DNA of 64,000 bases from Zychaea mexicana (Eukaryota; Mucoromycota; Mucoromycetes; Mucorales; Lichtheimiaceae), in NCBI RefSeq assembly GCF_025766255.1, contig NW_026516677.1:496001-560000 (forward strand). Direction: 5' to 3'. Below, one piece after another: positions 1-12,752 of this stretch (positions are counted from its first letter, which is position 1; the number at the start of each line of letters is the position of its first letter). A program made the translations under genes and the position numbers. Under the pieces are notes generated by a model that worked only from the letters and a program-made list of their open reading frames with translations, was not told the origin of the DNA and made no database searches.

Positions 1-2792
1 GTCTATGGCACTAAAGGAATGGTTGCCAGCTCGTATGTTACTTTTTTTATTGTTGTCAGCTATATCGAAATATTAACGTAATCGGTCGCAACTGTGATGA
101 CATTTATAGGCAGCCGTTCGCAACACAGGTGGGTATTGAAATTCTGAAGAAAGGAGGCAATGCAGCTGTAAGTTCTAAGAGCCTGCCAAGAGCACGATAT
201 AGTTCTCGAATTAGCTGCAACTTACTAAAAATGCATTTGTTTATCTAGGATGCAGCAGTAGCAGTTGGTATAACGTTTATTCTGTGTATATATACTGTAT
301 ATACACATTTCAAAAGCAGATCTGAAAATATGTTACTGATGATGACCTTTTCACACACGATTATAACAACTGCAACTACCAGCCGCTGTATTAAGTGTTA
401 ACGGTAATATTGCAAAGTAAAGCAGTTGTAAGCTATTTTTCTTGTTGCTTATTGCGTTTACAAAACGATCATATAGAATTACCATGTACTGGTGTGGGTG
501 GTGACGGATGTTGCTTATTTTATGATGCAAAAAAACGTAAAGTTATTGGTTTGAATGGTTCTGGAAGGTAAATATTTTTATTATATACATATACATATGA
601 TGATGTACAAGAGTTTTCATTTCAAAACGGTGAAGTGTATTTTTCTTAGTCAAAAGGGACTTGAACTCTTGTCTTTTTTGAGTGGAGTTCATGTTTCATA
701 TGACTAGATCATAATTTGTATTTGCAGATTGAGAATGAAGACGAGACTAAATACACCGTTGAAAAATGGGGAATATAATTAATTCAACAAATGTGAAATA
801 TATAACGCCTTTTCCGCTGTACCGTATTATAGGACTCCTGCAGCATTGACGGTTGATCTTCTTCGCCAACAGGGAGAATTTGACGGCCACGCATGCGTTT
901 CCCCTTATAGCGCACATTCCATTACTGTTCCCGGCGCAGTAGCAACATGGACAGATACGATTGAGCATTTTGGCTCAGGGAACCTTGATATGGCCACTAT
1001 TTTGCAGCCAGCCATCGAACTGGCCGAAAACGGGTAAACATGTTTCTATTATAGGACTATAAAAATTATCAAGGGAGCCATGGCAAGAAAAACTAATACG
1101 CACCATTACAAATAAGGTTCCCACTTTCCTACGTTCCTGAACAGGGTGTAAGTGTTTCCGTGCGGTAAATAGGCAGTAAATGATCACATACTGTAATGGT
1201 ACATACTTGCTTCAACTAAAACATGTATATAGTGGAAGAGGGCTGAAAAAATGTTGAAAGAAAACAACAGTGCTGAGAATAACCTGCTCATCGATGGTAT
1301 TCGTGCCCCAGTTGAAGGCGAAATAGTGCACCTTCCTGATTTAGCAGAGTATGTTTGGCAGATATGATATGCAGTAAATGCTATTTTAACGTATACTCTA
1401 CTTTTCTGATATCCTTCTACAGGACACTTCGAGCTATCGCTGACAAAGGAAAAGATGGGTTTTACAAAGGACGTGTTGCTGATGCGATTATTGAGGCAGT
1501 CAAGTCGCGTGGAGGCGTTCTGACACACGAAGATCTTGCGTCACACACATCCGAAATCATTGAGCCTATATCGCTTGACTATCACGACTGGACCATATGG
1601 GAACTTCCGCCCAGCAGTCAGGGGATTACTGCTCTTATTGCCCTTGGCATCATCCGTGCTTTGGAAGAAGAACATGGCTTAGATCTCTCAAAACTGGAAC
1701 ATAACTCTGCGGAGTATCTGCATATCATTATCGAAGTACTTCGGCTGGCATTTGCTGATACGCGCTACTACGTAGCGGATCCACAAGTATTCCCTGTGCC
1801 GACCGATAAATTGTTAAGCAAAGCCTACCTTTCTGAGCGTGCCAAATTGGTGAACTTGGAAAAACGAAACGGCGAAATTGTAAAAGGTTATCCTGATAAA
1901 ACCTGCGATACCGTTTATTTATCCGTCGTTGATGAGGAAGGCAATGCCTGCAGTTTTATTGTAAGAAGTATGCTGTATGCTTAATAAGCGCGAGCTCCTG
2001 TTTTTTCTCTGTTTTTTAACAACTGTTTCTCGCTAACAATTGATTTGACAAGAACTCGAATTTTGGATATTTTGGTGTAAGTGTACCGTTAACATAAGAA
2101 GTATACACTTGAAGCTGAAGCCAGCGTACCTTTACTTGGCAGAGTTGCATTGTTCCTGACAAATGTGGTTTCCCACTTCATAATCGGGGATACAGCTTTA
2201 CACTCATCGAGGATCACCCTAATTGTATTGGTCCCAGGAAGCGTCCGTACCTCACCCTCATCCCAGCGATAATCACGCGAAAATCGTCCTCTGGAGACCA
2301 TGAATTCGAAGCTTCTTTAGGAGGTGAACACTGCACAATCAAAGAAAAATTCGTGATAACTTGAAACTTACTAGATGCGACCTCTGCTATATTATCATCC
2401 ATACTGTAGTGGTAGGAGCGTTTATGCAGCCTCAGGGCCATGTTCAGGTTATTATGAACTTAATGCGCTATCTCGCAAGTCCTCAACACGCGATTGATCT
2501 ACCACGAATTTGCGTTGCTCCAGCCAAATCCGATGGATACGTGATGCCTAGTTTACGTCGATTTACAGATGTCATTGACTCTGTAGTATACGTGGAGGAT
2601 GGTATCGCGCCTGAAGTTGTTAAAAAATTAGAAGCAATGGGTCACACGTGTTATCCCTCCAAAGGTACTGCTCGTTTGACATTTGGCCGTGGTCAAATCG
2701 TTGTTGCGAAAACAGATGCACGTACTGGAAAACGCGTCCTTGCTGCCGGTAGTGATCCTCGCGCTGACGGCCAAGCTACGGGATGGTTGTAA
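1..2792 (+). CDS. Gamma-glutamyltransferase (GGT), 5' end outside window
   Basis: Member of the N-terminal nucleophile GGT family, which splits the gamma-glutamyl bond of glutathione and related compounds. Twelve exons close the frame exactly: 1-32, 110-167, 249-267, 383-403, 477-567, 833-1033, 1117-1147, 1233-1348, 1423-1960, 2053-2076, 2143-2323, 2410-2792. Family landmarks in order are GTKGMVAS and ILKKGGNAADAAVAV near the start, PCTGVGGDG, the DTVYLSVVDEEGNACSFI block holding the autocatalytic Thr (the T of DTVY), NSNF, GPRKRPY, FMQPQGHVQV and the terminal GSDPRADGQATGW. The true start lies before base 1. Two exons are very short (19 and 21 nt). Exon 7 (31 nt) is easy to miss because exon 6 otherwise runs straight into a stop codon. 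Paralogues acting on other gamma-glutamyl or acyl substrates cannot be excluded. Confidence 0.93.
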
Positions 2793-3924
2793 TTTCCCTC
2801 GTTGATGGATCCACTCTAATTGGAGAATATGGACAAGAAATTGTATAAAATGTAATAAAGCCTTATACAGTGGATTCCATATAGTTTAACACATAGATTT
2901 TCGACATGAAAATAGGGATTGTAAATGTTAATGAGTACTAGGTCAGACTACATAATCGTTAAACAAACATATACACATATACAGCAGACTCGTACCGACT
3001 TCAGCAGCAGTTGTTTCCGACGGTTGTTTTAGAGTCACAAACTTTTCCAGATTTGACACGAGCAAGTATCATATAACCCTTAGGATGCAATATTCATACC
3101 GTCTAGCTAATCAAAATCAATGATACATAATTTTTCAATTCTTAGGAAGAAATCGCTATCATATGGACCACATAAATCACATAACCTATCTATCCTTAAT
3201 TATAGTCCAAGGTGTTTTTACATATGCATATACGTTGGCAAGAACCTGTCGGCAGAAATGAGATTATCCATATGACATATTTAGCATAGTGTGCTTTCTC
3301 AGCCAAATGATTTTTCAAATACAACTGTTTAGTTTTCATATATCCGGTGGACTAGTGACACTTTATTCATTTGGTCGTTTCGCGTGTGTTAATTATTCTG
3401 GAAGGTGGGGAGGGCGAGTGTCTGGACTATACGAGCAATCACTTTACCTTCAACAGACACTGTTTTTGTGCGCTTCGGCAACCAGAATATGCATGTGTCA
3501 TGCATGCCGTATATAATAAGGGGAGAGACGCCGTTTTACATCAACTGCTCTTTTTCTTTTGTTACATCTTTCTCTCATTATATGTTCCCAAGTAGTGTAT
3601 GAATCTTCACGCTTTCTCAACGAAGTATTTTTTAAGTTACTGCGATACGACTTTTATATCAATGAGCAAGAAAAACATAATGCGTGACAATATGTATAAA
3701 AATGAGGATGACAAGGTCAAATACAGCACGGACATGTCTTTTATGCCGAACAATCCACACAAACATGATAGCAATATGATCAAAGGTAGCACTCCCATTT
3801 TTCTGTGTTAGTTGCAGCAGTCATTTCTGACTGACATGGCTGATAAAATGTTATTTAAACAAAAGAAAAGAAGAAGAGCGTTTCAAGCATTGAAGACTCG
3901 GAAATTGTAGTAGACGATGCCAGT
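2793..3924. other. Intergenic region, no convincing gene
   Basis: AT-rich sequence of 1.1 kb between the GGT and MFS genes. Short ORFs at 3289-3602 are overlapping and have no recognisable protein. A 3660-3786 frame that ends at a GT could be a first coding exon of the MFS gene (see findings). Nothing else supported. Confidence 0.5.
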
Positions 3925-6271
3925 ATGAGTCATACCCAGCAACCAATTTCGAAAAAGAATATCGATTCAAGCACGTCGCCATCACTTGAAAATGAAGGTT
4001 TATCGAAAGCAATGAAGCGTGCCATTTTTGCCTCTGCATTTTTTTCTCAGATACTGTATGTAAAGACGACGAACAATGCTTACGAAAGGCAATTATATTT
4101 ACTATAGTAGCTCATTAATTTCATCTTACTTGCAACAAGGAATCAATCGTCTCTAAATGGCTTGGTAAGGAAGCTACCGGCCAAGTGTCAATCGATACTG
4201 GTAAGATTAAAGTACCCCTGCTTTTTCCACATTTCTAGCACCCGGCACTACCCATCATAAAGAACGAGTTTAATACGACTACCATTGTTGTAAATACGCT
4301 GGGTACGTTATGATATGTTCGTATTAAAGCTATCATCAAAACAGCATATTTAAAAGCTAACTTTTTAATATATGTATATAGCTGCGGTATATGTTCTCAT
4401 GATTGGTTTACTGGTATACCGTTGCTTTATGTCGCTCTTTTATACTATAATTACGATCTACTGTACTGATGACTGCATTGGGTTAAATGAAAAACCATCA
4501 TCACTAAATTACGTATTCAAAACTTTACAGTCTGCAGTATGGGGATCATTTGCCGATCACTATGGTATGGTAGTGTTATATACATAATAAATGTATATGA
4601 TATCATTAATAACTAATAAAGTTTGTTTTACGTTCTGGATAGGACGTAGACGGGTGTTCATTGCTTCCAATTCCTTCCTCATCATAGGGAATATCGGATG
4701 CGCATTAGCACTTAACATCGGGATGCTAATCGCACTTCGCTTGATAGCCGCTGTTGGTGCCGCTGCTGCGAGTATTTGTCCAACTATTGTACATAAACTT
4801 TTAAGATAAATATATAGCAACGCTCATAACTTACGTACCATATTGAATTCATAGAGTAATGCACTTGGGGCCGGATTGATCAATGACATATTTACAGATA
4901 ATCAAAAAGGCAAGGCGCTGTCCTGGTATGCGTCTGTTACTTTGTATTGTACGGCCATCGCGTAAGTATAAGGGAATATTCATCATTTACGCTATCTAGT
5001 GATATTAGCTACAAGATAAATCATGTAAATCTGGTATACTAACGGTAATAATCCACACATGGTATATTCAAGACCGTTGATAGGCGGTGTAATGACACAG
5101 TTTCTTGGATGGAGAAGTATTTTTTGGCTTTTTGTGATAGCTTACAGCCTTTTCTGGTTCGCGATTGTCTTTTTTCTTCCCGAAACAAATTCATGCGCTA
5201 GACATCATCAAAAGCTATCTAGTGACGATGTGGACAACATAGGCCCTGGCGTAAGCTCAGAAAAAAGTTTATGGCGAGGGCTCAAGATGGTTAATCCGTT
5301 TGCATCGTTGAAGTTGCTCAAGTTCCCAAACATGGTGCTATGCTGCCTATACATTGGGATATTGTAAGCTTTGTCATCACCGCTTCTTCTTTGCAATGGA
5401 TATGTATATATACATATTTTAATGACGGAAAAATACCGATGTGTAGGTCTTTCACAAACAATGCGGCAGCTGTTTCTTTCACCTGGGCTTACAGCATTCA
5501 GTATCAATTTTCGTCAACGATGGTTGGATTATTCTATCTTACCGGGATCGTAGGAAACACATCGGGCGCGTATCTGGGAGGGCTATTCTCCGATCGCATC
5601 TATATACGCCGAGTCGAAAGGGCGAACTTGAGCAAGGCCGATGTTTATCCGGAAATGCGACTAGATCAACCAGTGCTGTTTGTTGGAGCCTTGATAACGG
5701 CTGTATCGTTTGCTGGATATGGATGGTGTATACAGAAATTAGTGCATTTCTCGGCAGGAATAGTATTTCAAGCGTTCGGTATGTATAGACTGCTCGTGCA
5801 AGAGCCACCACAACATCCTAATACTTCACGTTCGAGTTCCTAAAACGCTTGTATAAGTGTACATTATAAACGAATATTTGCTCATCAAATCTTGTACGTT
5901 TTACCAGCGATGTTTGGAGTCACACTTGTAAACTGTATCCTAAACGTATATGCTGTACAATCATTCCCTAAACACAGTTCTTCTGCTCAAGGTAAGCAAT
6001 GATTGATCAATCCGGTATTTCTTTCAGCTCAACGGATACGATAATTTTCATGATCCACACGTATGTATATAATATAGCATGCATCCAAACTGTCAAGTGC
6101 ATTCTGATGACTCTTGGGATACTGTGGGGAACTGACTTGCAGGATGTCCTCGGTTGTGGAGTCCTTTATACTATCCTCGGGAGCATTCTTCTTGTGACAA
6201 GTCCATTTGTCACTTATATCCGGCGTAATAGCGAAAAATGGAAAAGGGCACGAGAGTCAATTAACGGATAG
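3925..6271 (+). CDS. MFS transporter, DHA1-like drug/H+ antiporter
   Basis: Multi-exon major facilitator with a hydrophilic N-terminus and twelve expected membrane helices. Recognisable blocks: PALPIIKNEF (about 4239-4302), AVYVLMIG (4382-4405), the loop 2-3 signature WGSFADHYGRRRVF split over 4528-4564 and 4643 onward, LIALRLIAAVGAAAAS, GAGLINDIF (about 4860), PLIGGVMTQFLGWRSIFW (motif C-like region, about 5075-5365), a cytoplasmic loop with SFTWAYSIQYQF to VLFVGALITAV (about 5450-5777), and the C-terminal helix ending YIRRNSEKWKRARE. The GRR after loop 2-3 and the PxxGG region fit drug:H+ antiporters of the DHA1 family. I could not resolve every exon join, especially 4052-4238 and 4406-4527, so the exact protein is uncertain. 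Substrate unknown. Downstream neighbour is convergent. Confidence 0.82.
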
Positions 6272-6607
6272 GGCTACGCTATGCAAATAAATACACCACG
6301 TTTTCGCCATTCTTTTATGTGGTCAGAATTAAATGATTTGCAAGGCACAAAAGAATAAGGATTGGATGGTAGCGAGTGTATTGACAAATCGTACTGTACA
6401 TAAAAAAAAAGCGTCAAATGTTTGTATCATATACACTATCTAAGTTAAAGAATAAAGAAGTTACGCAAAACAAAAGCAGTAGAGTGTTTATACGCAATCT
6501 ACCGTTCGGTATGAATGATGAAAGAAGGTATTTTAGAGGTTTATAGGATGGTTGTAGGATGTGGATAAGTGTGCGGAAGGAGTAGGAAGAAAAAAAAAGG
6601 ATTTGCT
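6272..6607. other. Convergent 3' intergenic region
   Basis: 336 bp between the 3' ends of the MFS gene and the Rab7-like gene. AT-rich, no ORF of note; probably the two overlapping 3' UTRs. Confidence 0.5.
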
Positions 6608-7645
6608 TCAGCAACAAGGTCGAGCATGTTTTGTTGACTTTGTGTCAGAGGAGAGTGTCACGGTATCGCCAGCTCCATTTAGATCCAATTCAAGCTGAGG
6701 GACCTTGGCAATCTTGGTGATATGCGTGAAAGCTTCTTCAACGTTGGTACCGTCCTTGGCACTCGTTTCAAAGCACGGTATCTTCATCCGCTCACTGGAA
6801 CGTTGCTCTGCCCAAGCCCGGGCCTGTCGGCGAGAAACCACTCGATCGTCGATATCGATTTTGTTACCGATAATCAACATTGGAAAATGTTGTGCTTCTT
6901 CAGCTGGTAAAGAGGATTGCTTTAGAAAGTCTTCGCGCCAGCGCTCTAACGAAACAAGTACGTATGTACACACACAAACCGAGCGTGAATAGACACGTCC
7001 ACTCTTTCCGATAGTCAACATATCCTCTCTCTTATTTTCTTTTCTCTTATCGCTCGCACCGATCACATCCATCCATCCACCCGCCCCCGCTCCAAAATGC
7101 CTTGATCCCAAATTCTGTACCCAAATGTTGAAACGATAAAAAGTTATTCACATCATACACAAGTATGCAAGCATCCGCACCACGATAGTATGCTACTCCA
7201 AGAGATTGGAACCGTTCTTGGCCTGCTGTGTCCCATATCTGCAACATGACCTTTTTGCCATCGTCCGTTCGAACTTCCTTGGTAATGAAATCCGCGCCTG
7301 AACCAATTTGTAAAACATCAGCTCCAACTAGGTTCCACTTTTTTAAATGCCCCTTTGGCATAAACGTAGTAATGTGTATATATACCAATTGTCGCTTTGT
7401 AGGCATTGGTGAACCGCTTGTGGATAAACTTATTTTTTGATTTACACAAAAAACGGGTTGAGCAAGAAAAGAATGAACGCTAATCGCTAAAAGGCTATTT
7501 TACCTGATTCCGTAAACTAGTCTTTTTCATTATTATCCAGGTTAGAGCTTCTTATGACGATTAAACAAATCAACCTTTTTGTGATCTGTTACCTTCCCTG
7601 TGCCACCGTCACCACTATGACAACCTTCAGGATATCCTTATGCAT
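6608..7645 (-). CDS. ypt7: Rab7/Ypt7-like small GTPase with apparent frameshift in P-loop exon
   Basis: Rab GTPase for late-endosome/vacuole traffic and fusion. Exons on the minus strand: 7593-7645, 7504-7521 (an 18-nt microexon coding TSLRNQ), 7386-7428, 7121-7297, 6608-6945. Seen: switch I with YKATIGADF, switch [26 protein letters not shown], and a C-terminal CC for geranylgeranylation. The effector-region sequence YKATIGADF and RFQSLG match Rab7 rather than other Rabs. The first exon reads [11 protein letters not shown] in frame, but the P-loop GDGGTGK lies in the next frame; this exon is 53 nt where 54 are needed, so one base is missing between the V and the G. All later exons close the frame (209 residues if one base were present). 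This is either a sequencing error, a recent null allele or a pseudogene. Confidence 0.88.
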
Positions 7646-7686
7646 GTGTTTATTGCAGCAATAAAGTAAAAATAAAAGGCAAGCGG

Positions 7687-7692
<6 letters not shown>

Positions 7693-7722
<30 letters not shown>
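7693..7722. repeat. (AG)n microsatellite in divergent promoter
   Basis: Uninterrupted AG dinucleotide run of about 30 bp in the 202-bp space between the divergent Rab7-like and GPI mannosyltransferase start codons. GA runs are common in nucleosome-depleted fungal promoters; a role here is inference. Confidence 0.85.
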
Positions 7723-7724
<2 letters not shown>

Positions 7725-7847
7725 GGTGTGACCACCAGCCATACCAAACCCTTTATTCTTTTTTTTTTCTTGCAGGTCTGTCCTACGTGAGCCTTCTTTT
7801 TTATTATTCCTTCGCTTGTGGGTGTAAAAAATATACGTGGGCGCGCA

Positions 7848-10624
7848 ATGTTAAACCGGCGCGTCATTTCCTACACCGTGCTGTTATGGGTCCGTTGGAC
7901 CATTTCAAGTTTACCTGGTTACATTCATCCTGATGAGTACTTCCAATCGCCCGAAGTTACAGCAGCCTCCGTTTTCGACATTAAGACTTTCACACCATGG
8001 GAATATCAACCAGAGCACGCAGCTCGATCTGTGCTAGTCCCGTACGTGTACATGTATTCAATGAAAAACGAGGTGTAGAAAGAAGCAAGGAATCAACGCG
8101 TTAATCGCCATTTTTTATTAGATTCTTAACGACAGGCTTGCCGTTATGGATTGTTCGTCGTGTTGCGGAGCTGGCGGAAGGAACGATGCAGCAAGGCAAA
8201 GAAACCTTTTTTTACGTCGTCGTGTCTACTTTGTATGTTCAGAACGTTACACTCAATTTAGTGCAAAAATGTCACACCTAATAGTGCCACGCGCGATCGA
8301 CATGTACTTTGCAGAACGCGTATCAAGCTTTCTCTATTCTCTTATCATTGGTTTGTTGTTTGCAAAAGAAGAACAATGGAAAAAATAGTGAGCGGGCTTA
8401 ATATTAATGCATGCAATTAATTAGATTATGCCGTCTATCGCATGTGCAAGCAAATTGGAAAGGATCCAGTACTACCGTTCCTGTTGGTTTCTACCAGCCA
8501 AGTCATGCTTGTCTACTACATGCGTCCCTTTTCAAATTCAGTTGAATCAGTGGCACTCTGTTTGGCCTTTTCCATTTACGCAACAACACTACAGAAGGTA
8601 AGTGATAGAAAATCACTTGGAAAATCAGGGGATTAAGTTTGCTAATTAGCTTGCGCGCGCACAGATCACTTCCATACGATCATTTGCACTAGGCAGCGTA
8701 TTAAGCCTGGGAATTTTTACACGGATTACATTCATTCTTTATGGATTTCCTGTTGGTCTTGGTTTCCTCTTGAATGCGTATAAAAAAAGGTAAAGACAGG
8801 ATGGGGATGCTCGTTCTAATAAGCAGTTATTCAGATATTTTATCTAGTGGCCGTCGCTTCGTAGGCGCAGTGTTTCCATTCCTACTCGGAGGAACCATTG
8901 TCGCTGCAGGATGCATCCTTGCCGATTCGTTATTCTATCAAACGTTGCATATTACATTGGCCGAAAAATCGATCGAAACCTTTGTGGATGTAATGGATGT
9001 CATCAGCGATCCAGGAAAGTGGTCGCGGGTTCGTATATCGGTAAGCTAACTGTTGTACCGCTTTTTTTATGCAGGTGGTGGCGATTTCACTGACATACAT
9101 ACTTCTAGGGTACAGTTGTCCTGACGCCATTAAACAATATACTGTATAATGCCAAAGTCGAGAACCTTAAAGATCATGGTCTGCATCCGCGCTACTTGCA
9201 TCTGCTGGTTAACTTCCCATTGTTGTATGGCCCACTGAGTACAAGCGCCTTGGTGTCATTACTATGGAGACCAAGAACAAGCCCATTGCTCTACTATGGT
9301 AATTGTTGTCTCCACGGGAACGGCATGAACATGTATATAGCAACCACGCTTAAAATGTTATAATTTTGTGTACCTCAGTTCTCGTCAGCGTGATTATCTT
9401 GGCAATGACAGGCTTATCCATCATGCCACATCAAGAAGCCCGGTTCTTAACGCCTATGATGGTCCCGCTTGTGTTGGTATACACATGGAATCGCGTCAAG
9501 ATCAACAGAGTGTTTTGGGTAAGCTGATAGCACCAACAACGTAAAACAGAAGATTGATCTGTTGGTAGTACAGCAAACTTATTCCGATCTCTTGTTCAGT
9601 TTCTTTGGCTAGCTTCCAATGTTGCTACTACGTTTATTTTCGGCGTCCTTCATCAGGTAAATGACTGTGAAAGAATCTATAGAATGTCTTTTTCATCGCA
9701 AGTATTAATGTACATGTTATAAAGGGAGGCTTGGTTCCAGCAATGATATTCTTACAGCAGCAGTCGCTAGGCATGGAAGGCTGTCATGTGTTGGAAAACA
9801 GTGGTTTAGGCTGTGCGTTTGGTGAAATCGGTACGTTGTTAAAATCAAAATATATTATTACACCCATTAGATCCAAACTACAAAAGAAGCTCAGCTAATC
9901 TTGTTTATGTTGCGTCCAGATAATTCAATCACAAGTCATCATGATGTAACAACGCACTTGATGTTCTACAAGACATACATGCCACCGAGACATTTGCTGG
10001 GCTATCCAAATTCGTGGGAGAGTATGTAGTACGGTTTCTGATTTGATGAGAACATAGTCCCGAGAGGAACTGAACTTTTCGATATGATTAGGTAATCCGG
10101 ATAGACCAAATGTCAAAGTACAAGATTTCGGAGGGCAATTCGACTCGCTCTACGAAGCACTGCAAGAACGAGCTGGAATCCCGTTTGTTCCACATAGCCC
10201 ACATATGAACTTTGCGCCATCGAAACAAGTGGCAGGTGAATACGAACGGTAATATTATGTTTCCAAGACATGAAAAGATGAATATCAAGAAAGGAAATAT
10301 GATGCTTCGTAATGGAGGAAAGAGGGACTCCGAGAGTAGGGATGGGATCTGTTGATTCTAGGAAGATCGCTTAAAGCGAAGGCTTCTTTCTAACTAAACA
10401 CTGACCTAATTCATTATAATAATATATATAGAACACTTGTGGTTGCTCCGAGTATGGCAATGCTGCCCAAGCTAGATGACGGTCGCTATTTGCTTCTTGC
10501 CAGCTTCACGCCTCACGTGAACTTTGATGACATACCAGTGCTGATGGATCTGTTGATTCAAGGAAAATTTTCAAGAGCACTGATGAGCCTGAATATTTAC
10601 ATGGTCCTGACTGAAGAAAATTAA
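7848..10624 (+). CDS. SMP3: GPI mannosyltransferase 4 (GT22; Smp3/PIG-Z)
   Basis: ER membrane glycosyltransferase of family GT22 that adds the fourth, side-branching mannose to the GPI anchor precursor, essential in yeasts. The first luminal loop has the family signature [11 protein letters not shown]. Further blocks are [26 protein letters not shown] (from 8122), [14 protein letters not shown] (across about 8350/8426), [38 protein letters not shown] and [13 protein letters not shown] (after 9110), MPHQEARFL, and a C-terminal HVNFDDIP. Many short introns; first exon 7848-8041, second 8122-8232. I could not find a clean splice between 8232 and the exon ending at 8350, so one join is unresolved. 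Divergent from the Rab7-like gene. It would act on GPI proteins such as the chitin deacetylase next door, but that link is only general. Confidence 0.88.
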
Positions 10625-10854
10625 GAATTATTTTCTTCTTTGAGACGCTGTCGGATGAAATGACAATAATGATAGATTTTTTTTGCTTTGTTTGATTATA
10701 ATGTGTTCTTATATGGTCCCCACCTTCGGTTTGCAAATCCAACTAGAAGCAAACTTGACAAAGATTAAAAGTTGACAGCACTGACTGCCCCTCCCTGACA
10801 TATAATTTCTTTTTTCTTTCTTTATTCAAGAACTTGATGTTTCTTTTATAGATC

Positions 10855-12392
10855 ATGCACTACACATTACCGTCAGTGACAACAAAAACAGCAGTAGTGG
10901 CTCTACTTACTGTTTCCGCGGTTACAGTGGCTGTGACAGCGCAAGAGCAAGAACAATCTCAAACATCACCTTATCTGGCCGTTTCTTCACCTGTATGGCT
11001 CGCTGATTTCAAAGGACCGCTTGACAATGCTCGATCATCACTTACACTAGACGAGGATAGCATAAAGGTGCGACCGCTCGACAAGGTCAGTAACCTAAAT
11101 CTCGGCAACTATCCGCCTCCCATGAAAGCACCGCCGGTCGACGACCCAGAAGTGCAGGCAGTCATCAAGCAGCTCGACTGGTCCAAAGTTCCAGATGCAC
11201 CTGTCCGGCGAGCAAAAAACGGCGACTTGAATTTTACTACTTATGATACAGAAAGCGATCCTCACTGCTGGTGGTCAAGCACACTCTGCAAAAAACCTAA
11301 GTTGGATTATATTCCTGAAGACGTGAGCTACTGTCCACATGCCGGTGATTGGGGTCTCAATTATGACGATGGGCCCTATCGTGTCTGGAGCGAGGACGAA
11401 GATGAAAAAAAGTATGAAGAGCCACGACTATACAACTTTTTGATCGAACAAGACAAGCAAAAGGCAACCTTGTTCTGTATGTATTTTTCTCGTTGCTTGT
11501 TGTATTCTTGTGCATGGTTTTTCTTATACAAAAAAAATGGTAGTTATCGGTTCCAATGTCATGACATTCCCCGAGGCAGCTCAGCGCGCCTTCAGTGACG
11601 GACACACCATCTGCTCGCATACCTGGTCACATCCATTAATGACGACACTGAGCAACGAACAAATCGTGTCTGAGCTTTATTTTACTCAAAAGGCCATCAA
11701 GGAGGTCGTTGGTATTACGCCCAAGTGCTGGAGACCACCGTTCGGAGATATCGATGATCGCGTACGAGCCATTGCTTGGCTTATGGGCATGCGTGCCATT
11801 TTATGGGACAGAGATTCCAATGACTGGGCCTTGGTAAGCCATCTGGCAGCATATGACAGATATAAGAGTGAGGCGAGAACTGATAGTAATGATTTATGTG
11901 TACACATAGGCGGCTCAAAGCATCAGTGCTGCTACAGTAAATGGATATTTCAATGAATGGGTAGAACTCCGAGTAGCCGACAAAGATAACGAGCACGGAC
12001 ATATTCCTCTTCAGCACGAGTCAAGCAACGAAACCATCATGCTTACCGAAAAATGGTTGCCTGAACTAAAGAAGCACTTCAACGTTGTCCCTATTCATCA
12101 ATGCATTGGTGACGAGAGTCCATATTGGGAGGATTTATCGGAGAACCAGTCAGCAGCAGCAGCAGATAAGCATGTGGCTCAAGCGGAAAAGCACGACGAT
12201 TCTAGTCAACAACAGCAAGAGAAGCAGGATAATAGCAACTCGCTACCTCACAACAAGATTGCCATAGGCTCTAACAAGACGTTATCCAAAGATCATCATC
12301 AAAAACTCCCTACATCTGCTGCACCTTCTTTCCATGCCATAGACTTTACACTCTTACTATCTACCATAATTCTTTTTGTTGTATTCGCTTAA
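10855..12392 (+). CDS. Chitin deacetylase, secreted, GPI-anchored (CE4)
   Basis: Polysaccharide deacetylase that removes N-acetyl groups from nascent chitin to give chitosan, a major wall polymer of Mucoromycota. Exons 10855-11476, 11544-11833 and 11910-12392 close to 464 residues. An N-terminal signal peptide (hydrophobic VVALLTVSAVTVAVTA) is followed by a Mucorales-type pre-domain with WWSSTLC. NodB motifs are present in order: LNYDDGP (motif 1, catalytic base Asp), SHTWSHP (motif 2, metal His pair), RPPFGDIDDRVR (motif 3), DRDSNDW (motif 4) and HIPLQHE (motif 5). A Ser/Gln/Asp-rich stalk leads to a hydrophobic tail (TLLLSTIILFVVFA) typical of GPI attachment. It is convergent with the chitin synthase 360 bp away. 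All catalytic motifs look intact. Confidence 0.96.
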
Positions 12393-12752
12393 ACCCTTAA
12401 TATAATCCACTGCTTCTTTTTCTCATTAATAAACCCATACTCTTTTGATTGACATGTAGTTTTATTGTTGTAGTTGGATATGGTGCGTGTTATGAAAAGA
12501 AGAGACTAAGATGATGATGAAGCAATATTACAGTGTGTCTTTGATCTCCACTTTACACATTAGCATACAGAAAAAAAAGGAGAAATACAACAGCTATATA
12601 TAATATACGTGAGAAGGTGAGGTTTTTTGTTCTATCCTCTCTTTTTTTTGTGAGTGTGAGTGAGTTTGGGTGCGGTAGGATGATTTTTTGAAAAAATGCG
12701 AAAGAAAAGGTGAAAGATTATGTACGTTGTTATTGGAAATGTGTGGAAAGGC
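12393..12752. other. Convergent 3' region between chitin deacetylase and chitin synthase
   Basis: 360 bp, AT-rich with T-runs and AATAAA-like sequence near 12428. Probably the facing 3' UTRs and poly(A) sites of the two wall genes. No ORF supported. Confidence 0.55.

Noticed and set aside
1034..1150. Apparent premature stop in the GGT gene after ...LAENG
   Set aside because: A 31-nt exon at 1117-1147 (reading FPLSYVPEQG) with AAG acceptor and GTAAGT donor joins exons 6 and 8 in phase, so the gene is not broken here.
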